Assembly (NCBI GenBank): GCA_049323895.1
Contig: JBMOKT010000012.1
Span: 40,243 to 104,242 of the forward strand
Direction: 5' to 3'
From: JBMOKT01 sp049323895
GTDB taxonomy: Bacteria > Bacillota > Peptococcia > Peptococcales > BICA1-8
DNA length: 64,000 nucleotides
This document shows, one piece after another, positions 25,373-34,878 of this stretch. The position numbers were made by a program, and so were the translations under genes. The notes under the pieces are model-generated. The model was not told the origin of the DNA and did not search any database. It saw only the letters and a list, made by a program, of their open reading frames with translations. Position 1 is the stretch's first letter, and each line of letters begins with the position of its first letter.

Positions 25373-26515
25373 TTACATTTTAATGCCCAGCATTATTGTT
25401 CTCATGACATTAGCTGCTGTCCTTTCAGCTAAAGCTTTCCCTTCTTTCATACATTCGTTAAGGGTTAGCGGTCTTTCAACAATTGAGAAAACGGCGTCAA
25501 TGCCTTTTCCATATAAAACATCTATTCCCGAGCCAATACTGCCAACTATGGCAATGACAGGAATATTCTTTTTTTTGGCTGCCTGGGCCACCCCATATGG
25601 AGTTTTCCCATGTACAGTCTGAAAATCAATCTGTCCTTCGCCAGTTATTACTAAATCGGCATCCGCTGCTTTTTCCTCAAGTTTTGTAGCTTCTATGACC
25701 AGTTCTATCCCTCTTTGCAGCTTAGCCCCACAAAAAGCCATAAGTCCTGCCCCTAGTCCCCCTGCTGCACCAGCACCAGGTTGGTCTTTTACATCCTTGC
25801 CTAAATCTCCCAGTATCATATCAGCCAGGTGTTCTAAGCTTTCATCGAGAAATTCAACCATTTCCGGTGTAGCACCCTTTTGAGGACCAAATACATGGGA
25901 CGCTCCCCTAGGACCACATAAGGGATTGTCAACATCACAGGCCACTTTAAATAAACTGTTTTTAACTCTAGGGTCAATTTGAGCCATATCTATTTTAACA
26001 ATGTCTTTTAAACAGCCCCCCCCAAAACCAATTTCTCTGCCTTCTTTATTCAAAAATTTAACACCTAAGGCCTGGGCCATTCCAACTCCGCCATCGTTTG
26101 TTGCACTGCCCCCAATTCCAATAATAAATTCTCTGCATCCTTTATCCAAAGCAGTCTTAATAATCTGCCCTGTACCATAGGTGGTAGTAATCAAGGGGTT
26201 CCTTTTATCAGAAGGAAGCATGGTTAAACCGGAGGCTAAGGCCATTTCAATCACTGCTGTCCTTCCATCACCCAAAATGCCAAAATAGGATTCCACCTCT
26301 GAACCTAAAGGGTCAAGAACCTTGATGGATACAATCTGCCCCATAGTGGCATCTACCAAGGTCTCTACAGTGCCTTCCCCGCCATCTGCCATAGGAATCT
26401 TTAGCACCTCCGCATCGGGTAAGACGCTTTTAATGCCTTTTTCCATTGCATCAGCAGCCTCTTTGGCTGTCATGCTGCCTTTAAAGGAATCCGGTGCAAT
26501 GATTATCTTTCCCAT
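25373..26515 (-). CDS. Glycerate kinase (GarK/GlxK family)
   Basis: ATP-dependent kinase converting D-glycerate to phosphoglycerate, 380 aa, usual length. Motifs: IIAPDSFKGSMTAKEAA at the N-terminus, PMADGGEGTVETLV, GIGGSATNDGGVGMAQALG, GAAGGLGAGLMAF and ITGEGQIDFQTVHGKTP. Which carbon is phosphorylated cannot be told by eye. It stands between tRNA-Pro and folD; it could serve glycerate from sugar-acid breakdown in the island upstream. Confidence 0.92.
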   Translation of the reverse strand: MGKIIIAPDSFKGSMTAKEAADAMEKGIKSVLPDAEVLKIPMADGGEGTVETLVDATMGQIVSIKVLDPLGSEVESYFGILGDGRTAVIEMALASGLTMLPSDKRNPLITTTYGTGQIIKTALDKGCREFIIGIGGSATNDGGVGMAQALGVKFLNKEGREIGFGGGCLKDIVKIDMAQIDPRVKNSLFKVACDVDNPLCGPRGASHVFGPQKGATPEMVEFLDESLEHLADMILGDLGKDVKDQPGAGAAGGLGAGLMAFCGAKLQRGIELVIEATKLEEKAADADLVITGEGQIDFQTVHGKTPYGVAQAAKKKNIPVIAIVGSIGSGIDVLYGKGIDAVFSIVERPLTLNECMKEGKALAERTAANVMRTIMLGIKM

Positions 26516-26525
26516 ATCATACCTC

Positions 26526-26553
26526 CAAAATAAACCCTGCCGAAAGGCAGGGC
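26526..26553 (-). terminator. Terminator after folD
   Basis: Stem CCCTGCC/GGCAGGG with a GAAA/TTTC tetraloop, followed on the minus strand by TTTATTTT. Confidence 0.85.
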
Positions 26554-26561
26554 TTAATAGA

Positions 26562-27410
26562 TTAGTTTAGATACTTATAGGCTTCTAAAGTATTCTGCAT
26601 TAACATGGCAATTGTCATAGGTCCTACACCGCCGGGAACAGGTGTTATCCAGCCGGCAGTTTCCAAACATGAATCAAACTCTACGTCACCCACTAGTTTA
26701 CCGTCATCCAACCTGTTTATTCCAACATCAATTACAACTGCACCAGGTTTAATCATATCTCCGGTAATAAAATTCGGTTTTCCTACAGCAGCTACGACTA
26801 CATCTGCATCTTGAAGTTCTTTCTTCAAATCCTGTGTACGGGAATGGCAAATAGTAACGGTTGCGTTTTCATTTAGCAGTAAAATACTAACCGGTTTTCC
26901 AACAATATTGCTTCTGCCAACAACTACTGCTTTTTTGCCTTTCAAGTCAAATCCGATTTCCTTTATCAAATGAATACAGCCTTTAGGTGTGCAAGGAACT
27001 AGGCTCTTTTCTCCGACAAATAAAGCACCAGCACTTAAAGGGTGGAAACCGTCTACATCTTTTTTGTAAGATATCTTATTTATAACCTCTTTTTCATCCA
27101 AATGTTTTGGAAGAGGAAGCTGAACTAAAATGCCATGTATTTTCTGGTCGTTATTTAGCTTCTCTATTAAATCTAAGAGTTCTGTTTGAGCGGTATCGGC
27201 AGGGAGCCTATATACCTCAGAATGAAACCCTACTTCCTTACAGGCCTTTTCTTTATGACCAACATAAACCTGTGAAGCCGGGTCACTTCCAACTAGTACC
27301 ACAGCTAAACCAGGAGCAATTCCTGCCTCTTTAATTTTTTCCACTTCAACTTTAATATTTTCCCTCAGCTTTTTTGCAACTTCCTTACCATCAATCAACT
27401 TAGCAGACAT
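26562..27410 (-). CDS. folD: Methylenetetrahydrofolate dehydrogenase/cyclohydrolase
   Basis: Bifunctional one-carbon enzyme, 282 aa, interconverting methylene-, methenyl- and formyl-tetrahydrofolate. Motifs: GLAVVLVGSDPASQVYVGHK with the catalytic Lys, GILVQLPLPKHL, VDGFHPLSAG, VVVGRSNIVGKPVSILLL (nucleotide site) and TPVPGGVGPMTIAML. ATG at 27410 has AAGGAGG 8 nt upstream. In anaerobes it links formate to the Wood-Ljungdahl methyl branch or to purine synthesis. Confidence 0.95.
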   Translation of the reverse strand: MSAKLIDGKEVAKKLRENIKVEVEKIKEAGIAPGLAVVLVGSDPASQVYVGHKEKACKEVGFHSEVYRLPADTAQTELLDLIEKLNNDQKIHGILVQLPLPKHLDEKEVINKISYKKDVDGFHPLSAGALFVGEKSLVPCTPKGCIHLIKEIGFDLKGKKAVVVGRSNIVGKPVSILLLNENATVTICHSRTQDLKKELQDADVVVAAVGKPNFITGDMIKPGAVVIDVGINRLDDGKLVGDVEFDSCLETAGWITPVPGGVGPMTIAMLMQNTLEAYKYLN

Positions 27411-27573
27411 TAAACAACCTCCTTGTTTTGTATTGTCGCACACTATTTATAATAGCCGAACTTATTATATATAATTTCGTTATTAAGCCTTTAATTTCCT
27501 GCAAAGTATAAGATTTTTTTAGAATACCGAAACTTTACGGTCTGGTATTTCGCACAGTTCCCTAGTGTTTATG

Positions 27574-27864
27574 CTACATTATCTCCGATGAAATATTTAT
27601 TATTTCATATTCATTTCCCACTTCAATAAATGAAATTATCCTGGAAATTTGCTGGTGAAGAATTTTTGTTTCATTACTTATGAGTGCTACGCCTATTTCC
27701 GCCACCTGCCACTGTTCAAGCTCACCAACCTCTGCTGCTGAAACATTAAATTTATTTTGCAGGCGTGTTATCAGACTTTTGACTACCCTTCTCTTATCTT
27801 TTAGGGAATGGGAGGCAGGAATAAATAGTTTGACTGAAATTACACCCACCAACACAACAATCAC
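27574..27864 (-). CDS. DUF503 family protein (YlxP-like)
   Basis: 96 aa. Typical DUF503 features: LFIPASHSLKDKRRVVKSLITRLQNKFNVSAAEV and ending in a beta strand around VGNEYEIINI. Starts at GTG 27864, with AGGTG upstream. Homologues are usually near nusA-infB-rbfA and may bind ribosomes or RNA; the role is not established. Here it lies 5 nt downstream of a glycosyltransferase gene. Confidence 0.82.
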   Translation of the reverse strand: MIVVLVGVISVKLFIPASHSLKDKRRVVKSLITRLQNKFNVSAAEVGELEQWQVAEIGVALISNETKILHQQISRIISFIEVGNEYEIINISSEIM

Positions 27865-27869
27865 CTACT

Positions 27870-29045
27870 TTATCCCATTTTAATACTATCTAAGTCTTCA
27901 CCATTACCTTCGTTTGCTAAGAACTTTTTTGATGCAACAATCTTCCAGGCTTCCTGAATGGTATTAACTGCAGAATTAGGTCTTTTTAAATATGCAGCCA
28001 TTTCTTTCATATGCCTTAGACGCAAACTGTTAGAGCAGAGGCTGTTCAACTCCCGGATCAGATATTCCATCTTTTTAACTTTTATAGCAACACCCTTATT
28101 GATAAAATAGTCAGTATTGCGCTCCTCTTGACCAGGCAGAGGAGATATGATAGCCATAGGAAGTTCCATGGCCAGTGCTTCAGCACAGGTAATACCACCC
28201 GGTTTTGTAACAATCAAATCAGCACAAGCCATAATTTCCGCTACATTTTCTACAAAACCTAGAACATGCAGCCTATTATCCCTTTTTAATAATTCCAAAT
28301 TGTTCTTTAACTTTTGATTGGAACCAGCAATAACTATTATTTGCAAATGGGTTTCGTGCAAAAGTTTATACACTGCTTCCTCAATTTTGCCCAAACCTAA
28401 TCCGCCGCCCATAACTAATACTGTTTGTCTTTCGAGTAAGCCTAGCTTCTCCCGGGAGGTTTTTTTATCAGGAATATTACGGAATTGGCTGCGAATGGGA
28501 ATCCCGAAGGGTTTTACTTTGTCTAAATTTATTCCTTCATCAACGAAAGGATTGATAAGATCATCTTGTGGTATAACAAACAAATCCACCTGGGGGTGAA
28601 TCCAAAAACTATGTACCGTAAAATCAGTAATACAGGAAATTATAGGCTGTTTAAAATTCTTCTTATTCTTTAAGACAGATAATATTCCCACAGGAAACGC
28701 ATGGGTACATATTAGCACATCGGGTCGGAAATCCATTAGTAGTTGATCCAGCTTCGGAGACAGAAGTTTGGAAAGAATTTGTCCTGTATCAACCAGCCTT
28801 TCCCCATCCTCAGCCTGTTCATATAGATACCCCCATACCTTGGGTGTAAATTTTATTGTTTCCATATAACTGCCAACAACTACCTTGTTAAGAATGGAAT
28901 TTATATATTTAAAGGTATCAACAATTAATACTTGGGAATCGGGAGCTTGTGTTTTAATATCCTGGGCTAAAGCATTAGCAACACTATCATGACCAGAACC
29001 TATCGAGACTGAAAATATTAATATTTTTAGAGGGGCTAATACCAT
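27870..29045 (-). CDS. MGDG-synthase/UgtP-like glycosyltransferase
   Basis: Membrane-associated glycosyltransferase of the MGDG synthase/GT28 type, 391 aa. N-terminal acceptor domain with SVSIGSGHDSVANALAQ; C-terminal nucleotide-sugar domain with VMGGGLGLGKIEE and LIVTKPGGITCAEALAMELPMAI. Likely moves a sugar onto diacylglycerol to form glycolipid or lipoteichoic-acid anchors. ATG at 29045 fits AAAGGAGT; the frame extends 7 codons further without support. Confidence 0.87.
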   Translation of the reverse strand: MVLAPLKILIFSVSIGSGHDSVANALAQDIKTQAPDSQVLIVDTFKYINSILNKVVVGSYMETIKFTPKVWGYLYEQAEDGERLVDTGQILSKLLSPKLDQLLMDFRPDVLICTHAFPVGILSVLKNKKNFKQPIISCITDFTVHSFWIHPQVDLFVIPQDDLINPFVDEGINLDKVKPFGIPIRSQFRNIPDKKTSREKLGLLERQTVLVMGGGLGLGKIEEAVYKLLHETHLQIIVIAGSNQKLKNNLELLKRDNRLHVLGFVENVAEIMACADLIVTKPGGITCAEALAMELPMAIISPLPGQEERNTDYFINKGVAIKVKKMEYLIRELNSLCSNSLRLRHMKEMAAYLKRPNSAVNTIQEAWKIVASKKFLANEGNGEDLDSIKMG

Positions 29046-29096
29046 TTTTTTACTCCTTTCCATCATGCCAAATCATGTAATGGGAATAGTTAAGTG

Positions 29097-29777
29097 TTAT
29101 TCTGCTACTATACTATAATTAGTTTTACTGATAACTTCTCCATCTATCTCTATTATTACCCAATAATCACCCATTGCATCAGGCAGTTTGTCCTGCCCCA
29201 ATGCTCTTTTGGTAAGCCCCAGCATGGAATAGATGGCAATCTTACCGTCCACTGCTGTTAATTCCATTCTTTCCTCCTTAAAGACCAACTGTTCCCGGGC
29301 ATCTTTCCAGGAAATTTCTGCAATTACCGATTGTTTATTGGGGCTATAATAAGCAGCATAAAGATGTACAAAGTGATCCTGTCCAACAATGAATTTTTCC
29401 TTATGGGTGCCCATCCTATCTTCCTTCTTTTCATTTGATAAGAGTAAATAGTTAATGAAACCCTTACCCTCTTCTACTTGTGTTGGTTTTTCCTGCACTG
29501 TTTCAGTTGCTGTTTCTTCTAATAGTGAAAGACTTTCTTCTTCCTTTGGGGTATCTAGTTGCTCTGCCTGAGTCTCTAAATTTTCCTCCTCTTTATTTGC
29601 TTCACCTTCTGCCTCCTCGGGTATTTCTTCTCCATGTGCATTTTTGCTTTCAGCATCTGACTCTGCCTCTGTTTTGGCATCAATACGCTTTACTTGGAAT
29701 ACCTTTTCACAACCGGTTAAGGAAAAAAATATACCCATAATAATAAAAAATATAATAATTTTCTTATTATTTCCCAT
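29097..29777 (-). CDS. Acidic lipoprotein of unknown function
   Basis: 226 aa. Signal peptide with lipobox SLTGC at about residue 23, then a long low-complexity Glu/Ala-rich linker (residues 30-105) and a C-terminal domain of about 110 aa that looks beta-rich. Its start MGNNKKIIIF resembles the lipoprotein at 40420-41094 (MGNNKKKLFI), but the mature parts do not match. Surface-exposed; no function can be assigned. Confidence 0.75.
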   Translation of the reverse strand: MGNNKKIIIFFIIMGIFFSLTGCEKVFQVKRIDAKTEAESDAESKNAHGEEIPEEAEGEANKEEENLETQAEQLDTPKEEESLSLLEETATETVQEKPTQVEEGKGFINYLLLSNEKKEDRMGTHKEKFIVGQDHFVHLYAAYYSPNKQSVIAEISWKDAREQLVFKEERMELTAVDGKIAIYSMLGLTKRALGQDKLPDAMGDYWVIIEIDGEVISKTNYSIVAE

Positions 29778-29907
29778 ATCCCCACCTCAATTCTTTCTAC
29801 CTTACTATCTCTTTAAACTAATCTTAACAAAAATAAACATACAAATATAGTGAAAATCGCTCATAGTGGCGAGTTACTAGTGGCTGGAAAGTAGATATTT
29901 CCTGAAA

Positions 29908-30546
29908 TTAGTTCGTGTTTATGGGTAGGTTTTTATTATTATAATCACATAGTAAACCTAATTTACACTTACTGCATTCAGGTTTTCTAGCCTTGCATAC
30001 CAGTCTCCCATGCCAGATTAACCAGTGGTGGGCATCAGCCCAATCCTTTTCCGGTATAGTCACCATTAGCTGTTTTTCTGTTTCTAAAGGATCTTTGCTG
30101 TCAGCTAAACCTAGCCTGTTTGCCACACGAAAAACATGGGTATCAACGGCTATGGCGGGAATACCAAAAGCATTGCTTAACACCACATTAGCCGTTTTTC
30201 TCCCTACACCGGGCAACTGCATTAACTCTTCTCGTGTTTGCGGAACACTACCCTCATATTTCTCAATAAGTATTTGGCAAGCAGCAACTATGTTCTTACT
30301 CTTATTCTTGTAGAGACCAATACTTTTTATTTCCTCAGACAATTGTTCAGAGGAAAGTCTTGCAAAGGAATAGGGAGCAGGATATTTTTTAAATAACTGT
30401 GCTGTCACTTTATTGACTTGTTTATCAGTAGACTGAGCGGAAAGAATTGTTGCTATCAGTAGTTCAAAAGGATTGTTGAATCTCAAAGCCGTTCCCACTC
30501 TGGGATAATTCTTTTTAAGTTCAGTAAGTATTGCTTTTTCCTTCAT
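29908..30546 (-). CDS. nth: Endonuclease III
   Basis: Base-excision repair glycosylase/AP lyase for oxidised pyrimidines, 212 aa. Helix-hairpin-helix LPGVGRKTANVV with the catalytic Lys, catalytic Asp in AVDTHVFRVANRLGL, and four cluster cysteines C-x6-C-x2-C-x5-C at the C-terminus. ATG at 30546 has AAAAGGAGT upstream; a longer frame runs into the mecA terminator. Confidence 0.94.
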   Translation of the reverse strand: MKEKAILTELKKNYPRVGTALRFNNPFELLIATILSAQSTDKQVNKVTAQLFKKYPAPYSFARLSSEQLSEEIKSIGLYKNKSKNIVAACQILIEKYEGSVPQTREELMQLPGVGRKTANVVLSNAFGIPAIAVDTHVFRVANRLGLADSKDPLETEKQLMVTIPEKDWADAHHWLIWHGRLVCKARKPECSKCKLGLLCDYNNKNLPINTN

Positions 30547-30570
30547 ATCGTACTCCTTTTCTAAGTACAA

Positions 30571-30604
30571 AAATAAAAGGATCCCATTAGAAGCTAGGAT
30601 CCTT
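30571..30604 (-). terminator. Terminator after mecA
   Basis: Stem AAGGATCC/GGATCCTT with a 12-nt loop, then TTTTATTTTT on the minus strand. It lies between mecA and nth, so nth needs its own promoter or relies on readthrough. Confidence 0.8.
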
Positions 30605-30613
30605 CCCATTTAA

Positions 30614-31222
30614 TTATAAACCGGCCATCTTTGTTACTGCATCTTTTTGTATCATTATTTTGCCATGCTCCATTAAATAGGCTTCAGATAAATGAACCAA
30701 ATTACTGTATTCACCCAGCATTCCTAATGAATGGTCAGTAAGGTTGTCAGGATCTATAAAAGTAAGGTAAAACACATTCCCCATTTTATACATGTTTGAC
30801 CTTCCCAGGTAGTCACCGTTAATGAGTTTGCATAGCTGTACCACATCTTCGAAACTTTTGAACATATAAACCAGTTCATCACTAGCTAGTTCAGCAAGTT
30901 CCTCATCATCCAATTCATTGTAGGCATCTTCAAGATCTTCATCATAATCTGTATCTAAAATATCCTTTTCACTCTGCTTGACCTTTGTCAATGTAATAAC
31001 TAAGCTGTCCGTCGTCATTGGATATGCTTCAACCATTAGTTGGGTATCGGAATCAACTTCAAAACCACATTCCTCATAAGCTTGATCCAACATCTCCTGA
31101 AATAACTCCTGAGCCTTAGGACTAGAGGGCATTAAATCCCATTTTTTTACATCCCGCTTCTCTAAGTCTTCACTACTGACAATTATTTGTACTTTGTCAT
31201 CACTTAAACGCTTAAACTTCAT
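30614..31222 (-). CDS. mecA: Adaptor protein MecA
   Basis: ClpC adaptor of about 202 aa. N-terminal substrate-binding half starts MKFKRLSDDKVQIIVSSEDL; an acidic linker (LDTDYDEDLEDAYNELDDEELAE) leads to the C-terminal ClpC-binding half with VYMFKSFEDVVQLCKLI and HGKIMIQKDAV. ATG at 31222 is 7 nt after AGGAGGTG, while the upstream GTG overlaps that site. In Bacillota MecA delivers regulators to ClpCP for degradation. Confidence 0.92.
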   Translation of the reverse strand: MKFKRLSDDKVQIIVSSEDLEKRDVKKWDLMPSSPKAQELFQEMLDQAYEECGFEVDSDTQLMVEAYPMTTDSLVITLTKVKQSEKDILDTDYDEDLEDAYNELDDEELAELASDELVYMFKSFEDVVQLCKLINGDYLGRSNMYKMGNVFYLTFIDPDNLTDHSLGMLGEYSNLVHLSEAYLMEHGKIMIQKDAVTKMAGL

Positions 31223-31318
31223 GGTAACCACCTCCTATTTGAAGGGGAATGTACAATTATTATAAGTTATACCTACCCAAAGTCAATAGGATAAAAACAA
31301 AAAAATATTTTAATCATT

Positions 31319-31837
31319 TTAGGCTAGGAATCCCGCCTTATTCAATTCCTGATGTATTTTATCCAAAACTCCTTGAGAAGGTGCCTCAATTGTATGCAAA
31401 TGAATCCCCTTGGTTAAAGCAGATAATGGTTCTGCCTTAGAAAGCTTCATGTTTTCCAAAAATTGTTGTACATCACTATGTTTTTCCAGCATCAGATTTC
31501 CTTTCAGTTCACCATATAAAGGATGCTCAACAATGACATCTAATACTTTACCCCCATTATCTACAATGATCGTTAATTCTTCTGCCATACCTTTACTATC
31601 ATGCTGGCATGCAAATATTCTGCTTTGCTTAGCAACATGCGCTGAATTATTAAGTAGAAGGTACCCCTGTGGTGTTGCAACAATAGACTCTCCTTCTGCC
31701 CGCAAAAGCGCAATGTCCTGCACAATTATCTGGCGGCTAACCCCTAATATCTCCGATAACTTGCCGCCTTTTACCGGCTCAGGTGTATTGATCAATATCT
31801 CTAATATCTGTTGTCTGCGACTCTGGGGCATTGACAT
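31319..31837 (-). CDS. niaR: NiaR-type NAD-synthesis repressor
   Basis: 172 aa. N-terminal winged helix (residues 5-60; RRQQILEILINTPEPVKGGKLSEILGVSR is split across helices) followed by a 3H domain with the conserved histidines (EHPLYGEL, EKHSDV, GIHLHTIEAP). In Bacillota NiaR senses nicotinate and represses NAD salvage or synthesis genes; none of those are adjacent here. Confidence 0.87.
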   Translation of the reverse strand: MSMPQSRRQQILEILINTPEPVKGGKLSEILGVSRQIIVQDIALLRAEGESIVATPQGYLLLNNSAHVAKQSRIFACQHDSKGMAEELTIIVDNGGKVLDVIVEHPLYGELKGNLMLEKHSDVQQFLENMKLSKAEPLSALTKGIHLHTIEAPSQGVLDKIHQELNKAGFLA

Positions 31838-32033
31838 ATACCTCCTTACTAAGAGATTATGCAGGAAACTATATTAATTTGCAAACAGTAATAAAATTTT
31901 TTTACTTTAAAATATTGCCATATAGGGTATTACTTGTATATCGTACCTAATTCAGGTTTGTATTTTATATATTGTATAGATATACTACCTTTCTTGTTAA
32001 TAAAATCATACCACATTATTTTGGAAAATAATT

Positions 32034-32060
32034 AAAAACCCTGTCCAAAGACAGGGATTT
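32034..32060 (-). terminator. Terminator after ferredoxin gene
   Basis: Stem CCCTGTC/GACAGGG with loop CAAA and flanking A/T tracts, directly after the ferredoxin stop at 32064. Confidence 0.85.
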
Positions 32061-32063
32061 TAA

Positions 32064-32252
32064 TTATTTTTCTTTAATTGCTTCAGTAGGGCAGCTGTCC
32101 ATTCCGTCGGCAGCAGTTTCTTCCATATCAGATGGTACTTCATCAACAATTACATCAGCTTTTCCATCATCATTCCAATCGTAGACTTCGGGACATAGGC
32201 TGATGCATGCACCACAAGCAATACATAAATCTTGGTCAACAAAAACCTTCAT
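32064..32252 (-). CDS. 4Fe-4S ferredoxin
   Basis: 62-aa electron carrier. CIACGACISLCP supplies the first cysteines and DSCPTEAI the distal one, as in single-cluster [4Fe-4S] ferredoxins of Bacillus and Thermotoga type. Strongly acidic middle. Monocistronic with its own terminator. Confidence 0.92.
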   Translation of the reverse strand: MKVFVDQDLCIACGACISLCPEVYDWNDDGKADVIVDEVPSDMEETAADGMDSCPTEAIKEK

Positions 32253-32308
32253 CTAAAAACCACCTTTCCTGTAATAATAATACAACTAATAATTTACCCA
32301 TTTTTTTA

Positions 32309-32608
32309 CTATTTAATCTTTTTTTCTAGGACGGCAGAAATTTTTCCTTCCATTGTTAAGTTCTTATCTCTTCTGTCATCGATGCGCAAAAGGGTAGAAA
32401 CCCTTTGAGCACCTTGATTAAATGGAACCTCATGCATTTTTTTAACAACATCCAAAATTTCATCCAATTGTCCCTCTATAACAGTACCCATGGGGGTTAA
32501 TTGGTATTTTAGACCTGATCCATCAATAACCTGATGGCACTGGGCTACATACTTACTAATACTGGTGCCTGTACCCAGAGGTGAAATCACAACTTCCGCA
32601 ATAACCAA
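32309..32608 (-). CDS. MTH1187/DUF77 thiamine-binding-like protein
   Basis: 99 aa, ferredoxin-like fold family. Typical motifs: VVISPLGTGTSISKYVAQC at the N-terminus and LTPMGTVIEGQLDEILDVVKKMHE in the middle, RVSTLLRIDDRRD near the end. Some relatives bind thiamine; the cellular role is not settled. Confidence 0.85.
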   Translation of the reverse strand: MVIAEVVISPLGTGTSISKYVAQCHQVIDGSGLKYQLTPMGTVIEGQLDEILDVVKKMHEVPFNQGAQRVSTLLRIDDRRDKNLTMEGKISAVLEKKIK

Positions 32609-32637
32609 TTTTATCCTCTCCTGTAAAAAATAAATTT

Positions 32638-33801
32638 TTAATAATATTCATTTATATAATTATTACATTTAGGAAACAGCTTGTCTAATAACTCTATATC
32701 AGAGACCGTTCCAACTATTTTTCCCTGCCCCAACAATTCTCCTGCCGAGAGCCTCCCAAATACAAGCTGGGTTAATGCTCCAATGTCCATGGAAATTATG
32801 GGTGGTTTGTTAACTGCAGCAATCTGCCCCTTTCCGTTTTTTACAGCTATATGAAAGGTCTGGTTGTTCCATGGTGCAATCTCATCTTTTACACTCAGGC
32901 ATGTCTCCCCTAATATGCTTGCCGGATAACAAACCTCAGTAAGCAGCTTTTCGACATTAATTATCCTTGCCATTAAAAAAGGATATAGACTAATTCCTTC
33001 CTTTGCATCGTTTAAAAAGAAAAAGGCTGTATCGTCCAAGGGAGCATGCCATTCTAAATCTTTTACCTGAGACCTATGGTTGTATATAAAATTAAATAAC
33101 GACCTTTGGGCATCCCAGCCGGTATATGCCATTTCCCTGATCGTAAACTTATCATCTTTAAGATAATAGAGTATATACCCCCTGGGAAGTCCTGCTGCTT
33201 TTAGCAGATACCCAAAACCTTTCTCACCTTCGTGTTCCTCCATCATTAACTGCCACTTTCTATTGTCTCTAACAACATAACCATGCTTTCCTTTAACAAA
33301 ATCTTTATAGATAATATCCATTTCTTCTACTTTTTCTAAACCCTTTATCTGCTCAAAATCTCCGTAAGCAGAGGATATTGGTTTTAGATCATCCAATGGA
33401 ATATTATACTTATAGTGATGATAACAAAATTGCCATTGGTAGGGATAATAGAAGCCGGCATTAAAGGGCATCAGCAAACTTATACTCTGCCCCCGGTTCT
33501 TCATTTCCTTAATTGAAGCTTCAAGCAGCCTACCAGCTGATTTTTCGTTGCGTGCATTTGGGAAAGTGGCCACCCCAACTACATAAGAGGTTGGCAAAAC
33601 CTGACCCCGGAGATAAATATCATAGGGAATCAATTGCAAACAGGACAACATCCTGTCTTCTTTAAATATTGCCAGGGTATTTTCCGAAGAATAGTATTCC
33701 TGAAAATACCAACTGTAAAAGGGCTCATGGCTTTCAAAACAATAAATCCAAAGCTTTTTAACTTCTTCAATATCCTTTTGGGTGAGTATCCTTATTTCCA
33801 T
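32638..33801 (-). CDS. GNAT acetyltransferase, Eis-like with SCP2-type C-terminus
   Basis: 387 aa. An N-terminal GNAT domain (IRILTQKDIEEVKKLW, SYVVGVATFPNARNEKSAGRLLE around the acetyl-CoA site), a second GNAT-like part and a C-terminal sterol-carrier-like domain (IISMDIGALTQLVFGRLSAGEL). This three-part plan matches Eis-type acetyltransferases. Starts at ATG 33801 behind GTGAGGT, inside the end of the upstream gene (35-bp overlap), so translation is coupled. Confidence 0.82.
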   Translation of the reverse strand: MEIRILTQKDIEEVKKLWIYCFESHEPFYSWYFQEYYSSENTLAIFKEDRMLSCLQLIPYDIYLRGQVLPTSYVVGVATFPNARNEKSAGRLLEASIKEMKNRGQSISLLMPFNAGFYYPYQWQFCYHHYKYNIPLDDLKPISSAYGDFEQIKGLEKVEEMDIIYKDFVKGKHGYVVRDNRKWQLMMEEHEGEKGFGYLLKAAGLPRGYILYYLKDDKFTIREMAYTGWDAQRSLFNFIYNHRSQVKDLEWHAPLDDTAFFFLNDAKEGISLYPFLMARIINVEKLLTEVCYPASILGETCLSVKDEIAPWNNQTFHIAVKNGKGQIAAVNKPPIISMDIGALTQLVFGRLSAGELLGQGKIVGTVSDIELLDKLFPKCNNYINEYY

Positions 33802-34708
33802 GCTGTACCTCACTTTTTAGCAGAGCTTGATATTTTGTGATAAGTTGGGTTGGATAGTAGGATAGTTTGGCCTGTCTTAAACCCTCAATTCCTAAATCTT
33901 CTTCCCGATTCACATATTTCATATGGGTCCAATGATTTGCTAAGTATTCTTGATTTATAGTCTGATAAAGTCCATTAATATTTTGGTTAGCTTTTTCCGC
34001 ATGAATTATTACAGTATCATTATTTAGTGCTTCCCCAAAGGTGAATGCCTCTACATTTCCATCAATTAGAATTACCCCTCCTATATAATTAAGAGTATTG
34101 AAGGCCTCAAAGGCGGCAATGATTGCATCCCTTTCACACAATAAACTGCTGTCATCCTCACATCCCTTCTCAATGCACCATTCCTCAAGGCGAATTTGAC
34201 AAGGAATAATTAAATCTTTGGTAAGTGGCAGATACTGATATTGGGGATAGGACTTCCTGAAATTCTTAATATGATTCCTTTTTTTTGAGTATTTTCTTCC
34301 CTTTAATCCAACTAAGTCTTCTAATAAATATACATAATCAAATACATCCCGTTCCTCGATGAATTCAAACTGACAGGGACTAAGTTTTTCTAACACATCC
34401 TTAAACTCGGGCGAGATTCCCCGCATCATAAAGGGATATCCACTTTCTTCAAAATATCCTATCAATTTGTCTATAACTTTATTCAGCCCCGCTTCACTTG
34501 ATCCATAGGGCGGAAGTACATAAACATCTCCCTTCATCTCCGGCTTTATACATAAGAAACTATCAAGTATAGCCCACTCTATTTTATAGCATTCTTTCCA
34601 CATAAATAGATTGGTAAAGCTACTTTCCGACCCTTCATACCTTTTAGAGGTGAAATACTCATCAAATATTTTTTTATGTTCTAATTTTACTGGCTGAAAA
34701 TTAATCAT
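33767..34708 (-). CDS. DUF2156 protein, phosphatidylglycerol-lysyltransferase-like
   Basis: 313 aa, tandem GNAT-like fold of the DUF2156 family (related to the catalytic part of MprF/FemX-type aminoacyl transferases). Visible: SFTNLFMWKECYKI, GRKYSKKRNHIKNFRKSYP, AFTFGEALNNDTVIIHAEKAN, KYVNREEDLGIEGLRQAKLSYYP. No membrane segments, unlike MprF. The product may add an amino acid to a lipid or other acceptor. Overlaps the acetyltransferase gene. Confidence 0.8.
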   Translation of the reverse strand: MINFQPVKLEHKKIFDEYFTSKRYEGSESSFTNLFMWKECYKIEWAILDSFLCIKPEMKGDVYVLPPYGSSEAGLNKVIDKLIGYFEESGYPFMMRGISPEFKDVLEKLSPCQFEFIEERDVFDYVYLLEDLVGLKGRKYSKKRNHIKNFRKSYPQYQYLPLTKDLIIPCQIRLEEWCIEKGCEDDSSLLCERDAIIAAFEAFNTLNYIGGVILIDGNVEAFTFGEALNNDTVIIHAEKANQNINGLYQTINQEYLANHWTHMKYVNREEDLGIEGLRQAKLSYYPTQLITKYQALLKSEVQHGNKDTHPKGY

Positions 34709-34857
34709 GCTACTCTCCTATTTAGTATTAAATGTTATTATTATATACCATTTTTTATAATATCATAAAACTGAAAGAATTGAGAAAAGTTACTTATAAA
34801 TATTATTTCCTTTATTCAAGAAATATTAATATTTTAATTATTTTTGGTATTAAACTA

Positions 34858-34878
34858 AAAAACCGGCTTAAGCCGGTT
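34858..34878 (-). terminator. Terminator after 2Fe-2S ferredoxin
   Basis: Palindrome AACCGGCTTAAGCCGGTT, followed by a T-run on the minus strand; the stop codon touches it. Confidence 0.85.
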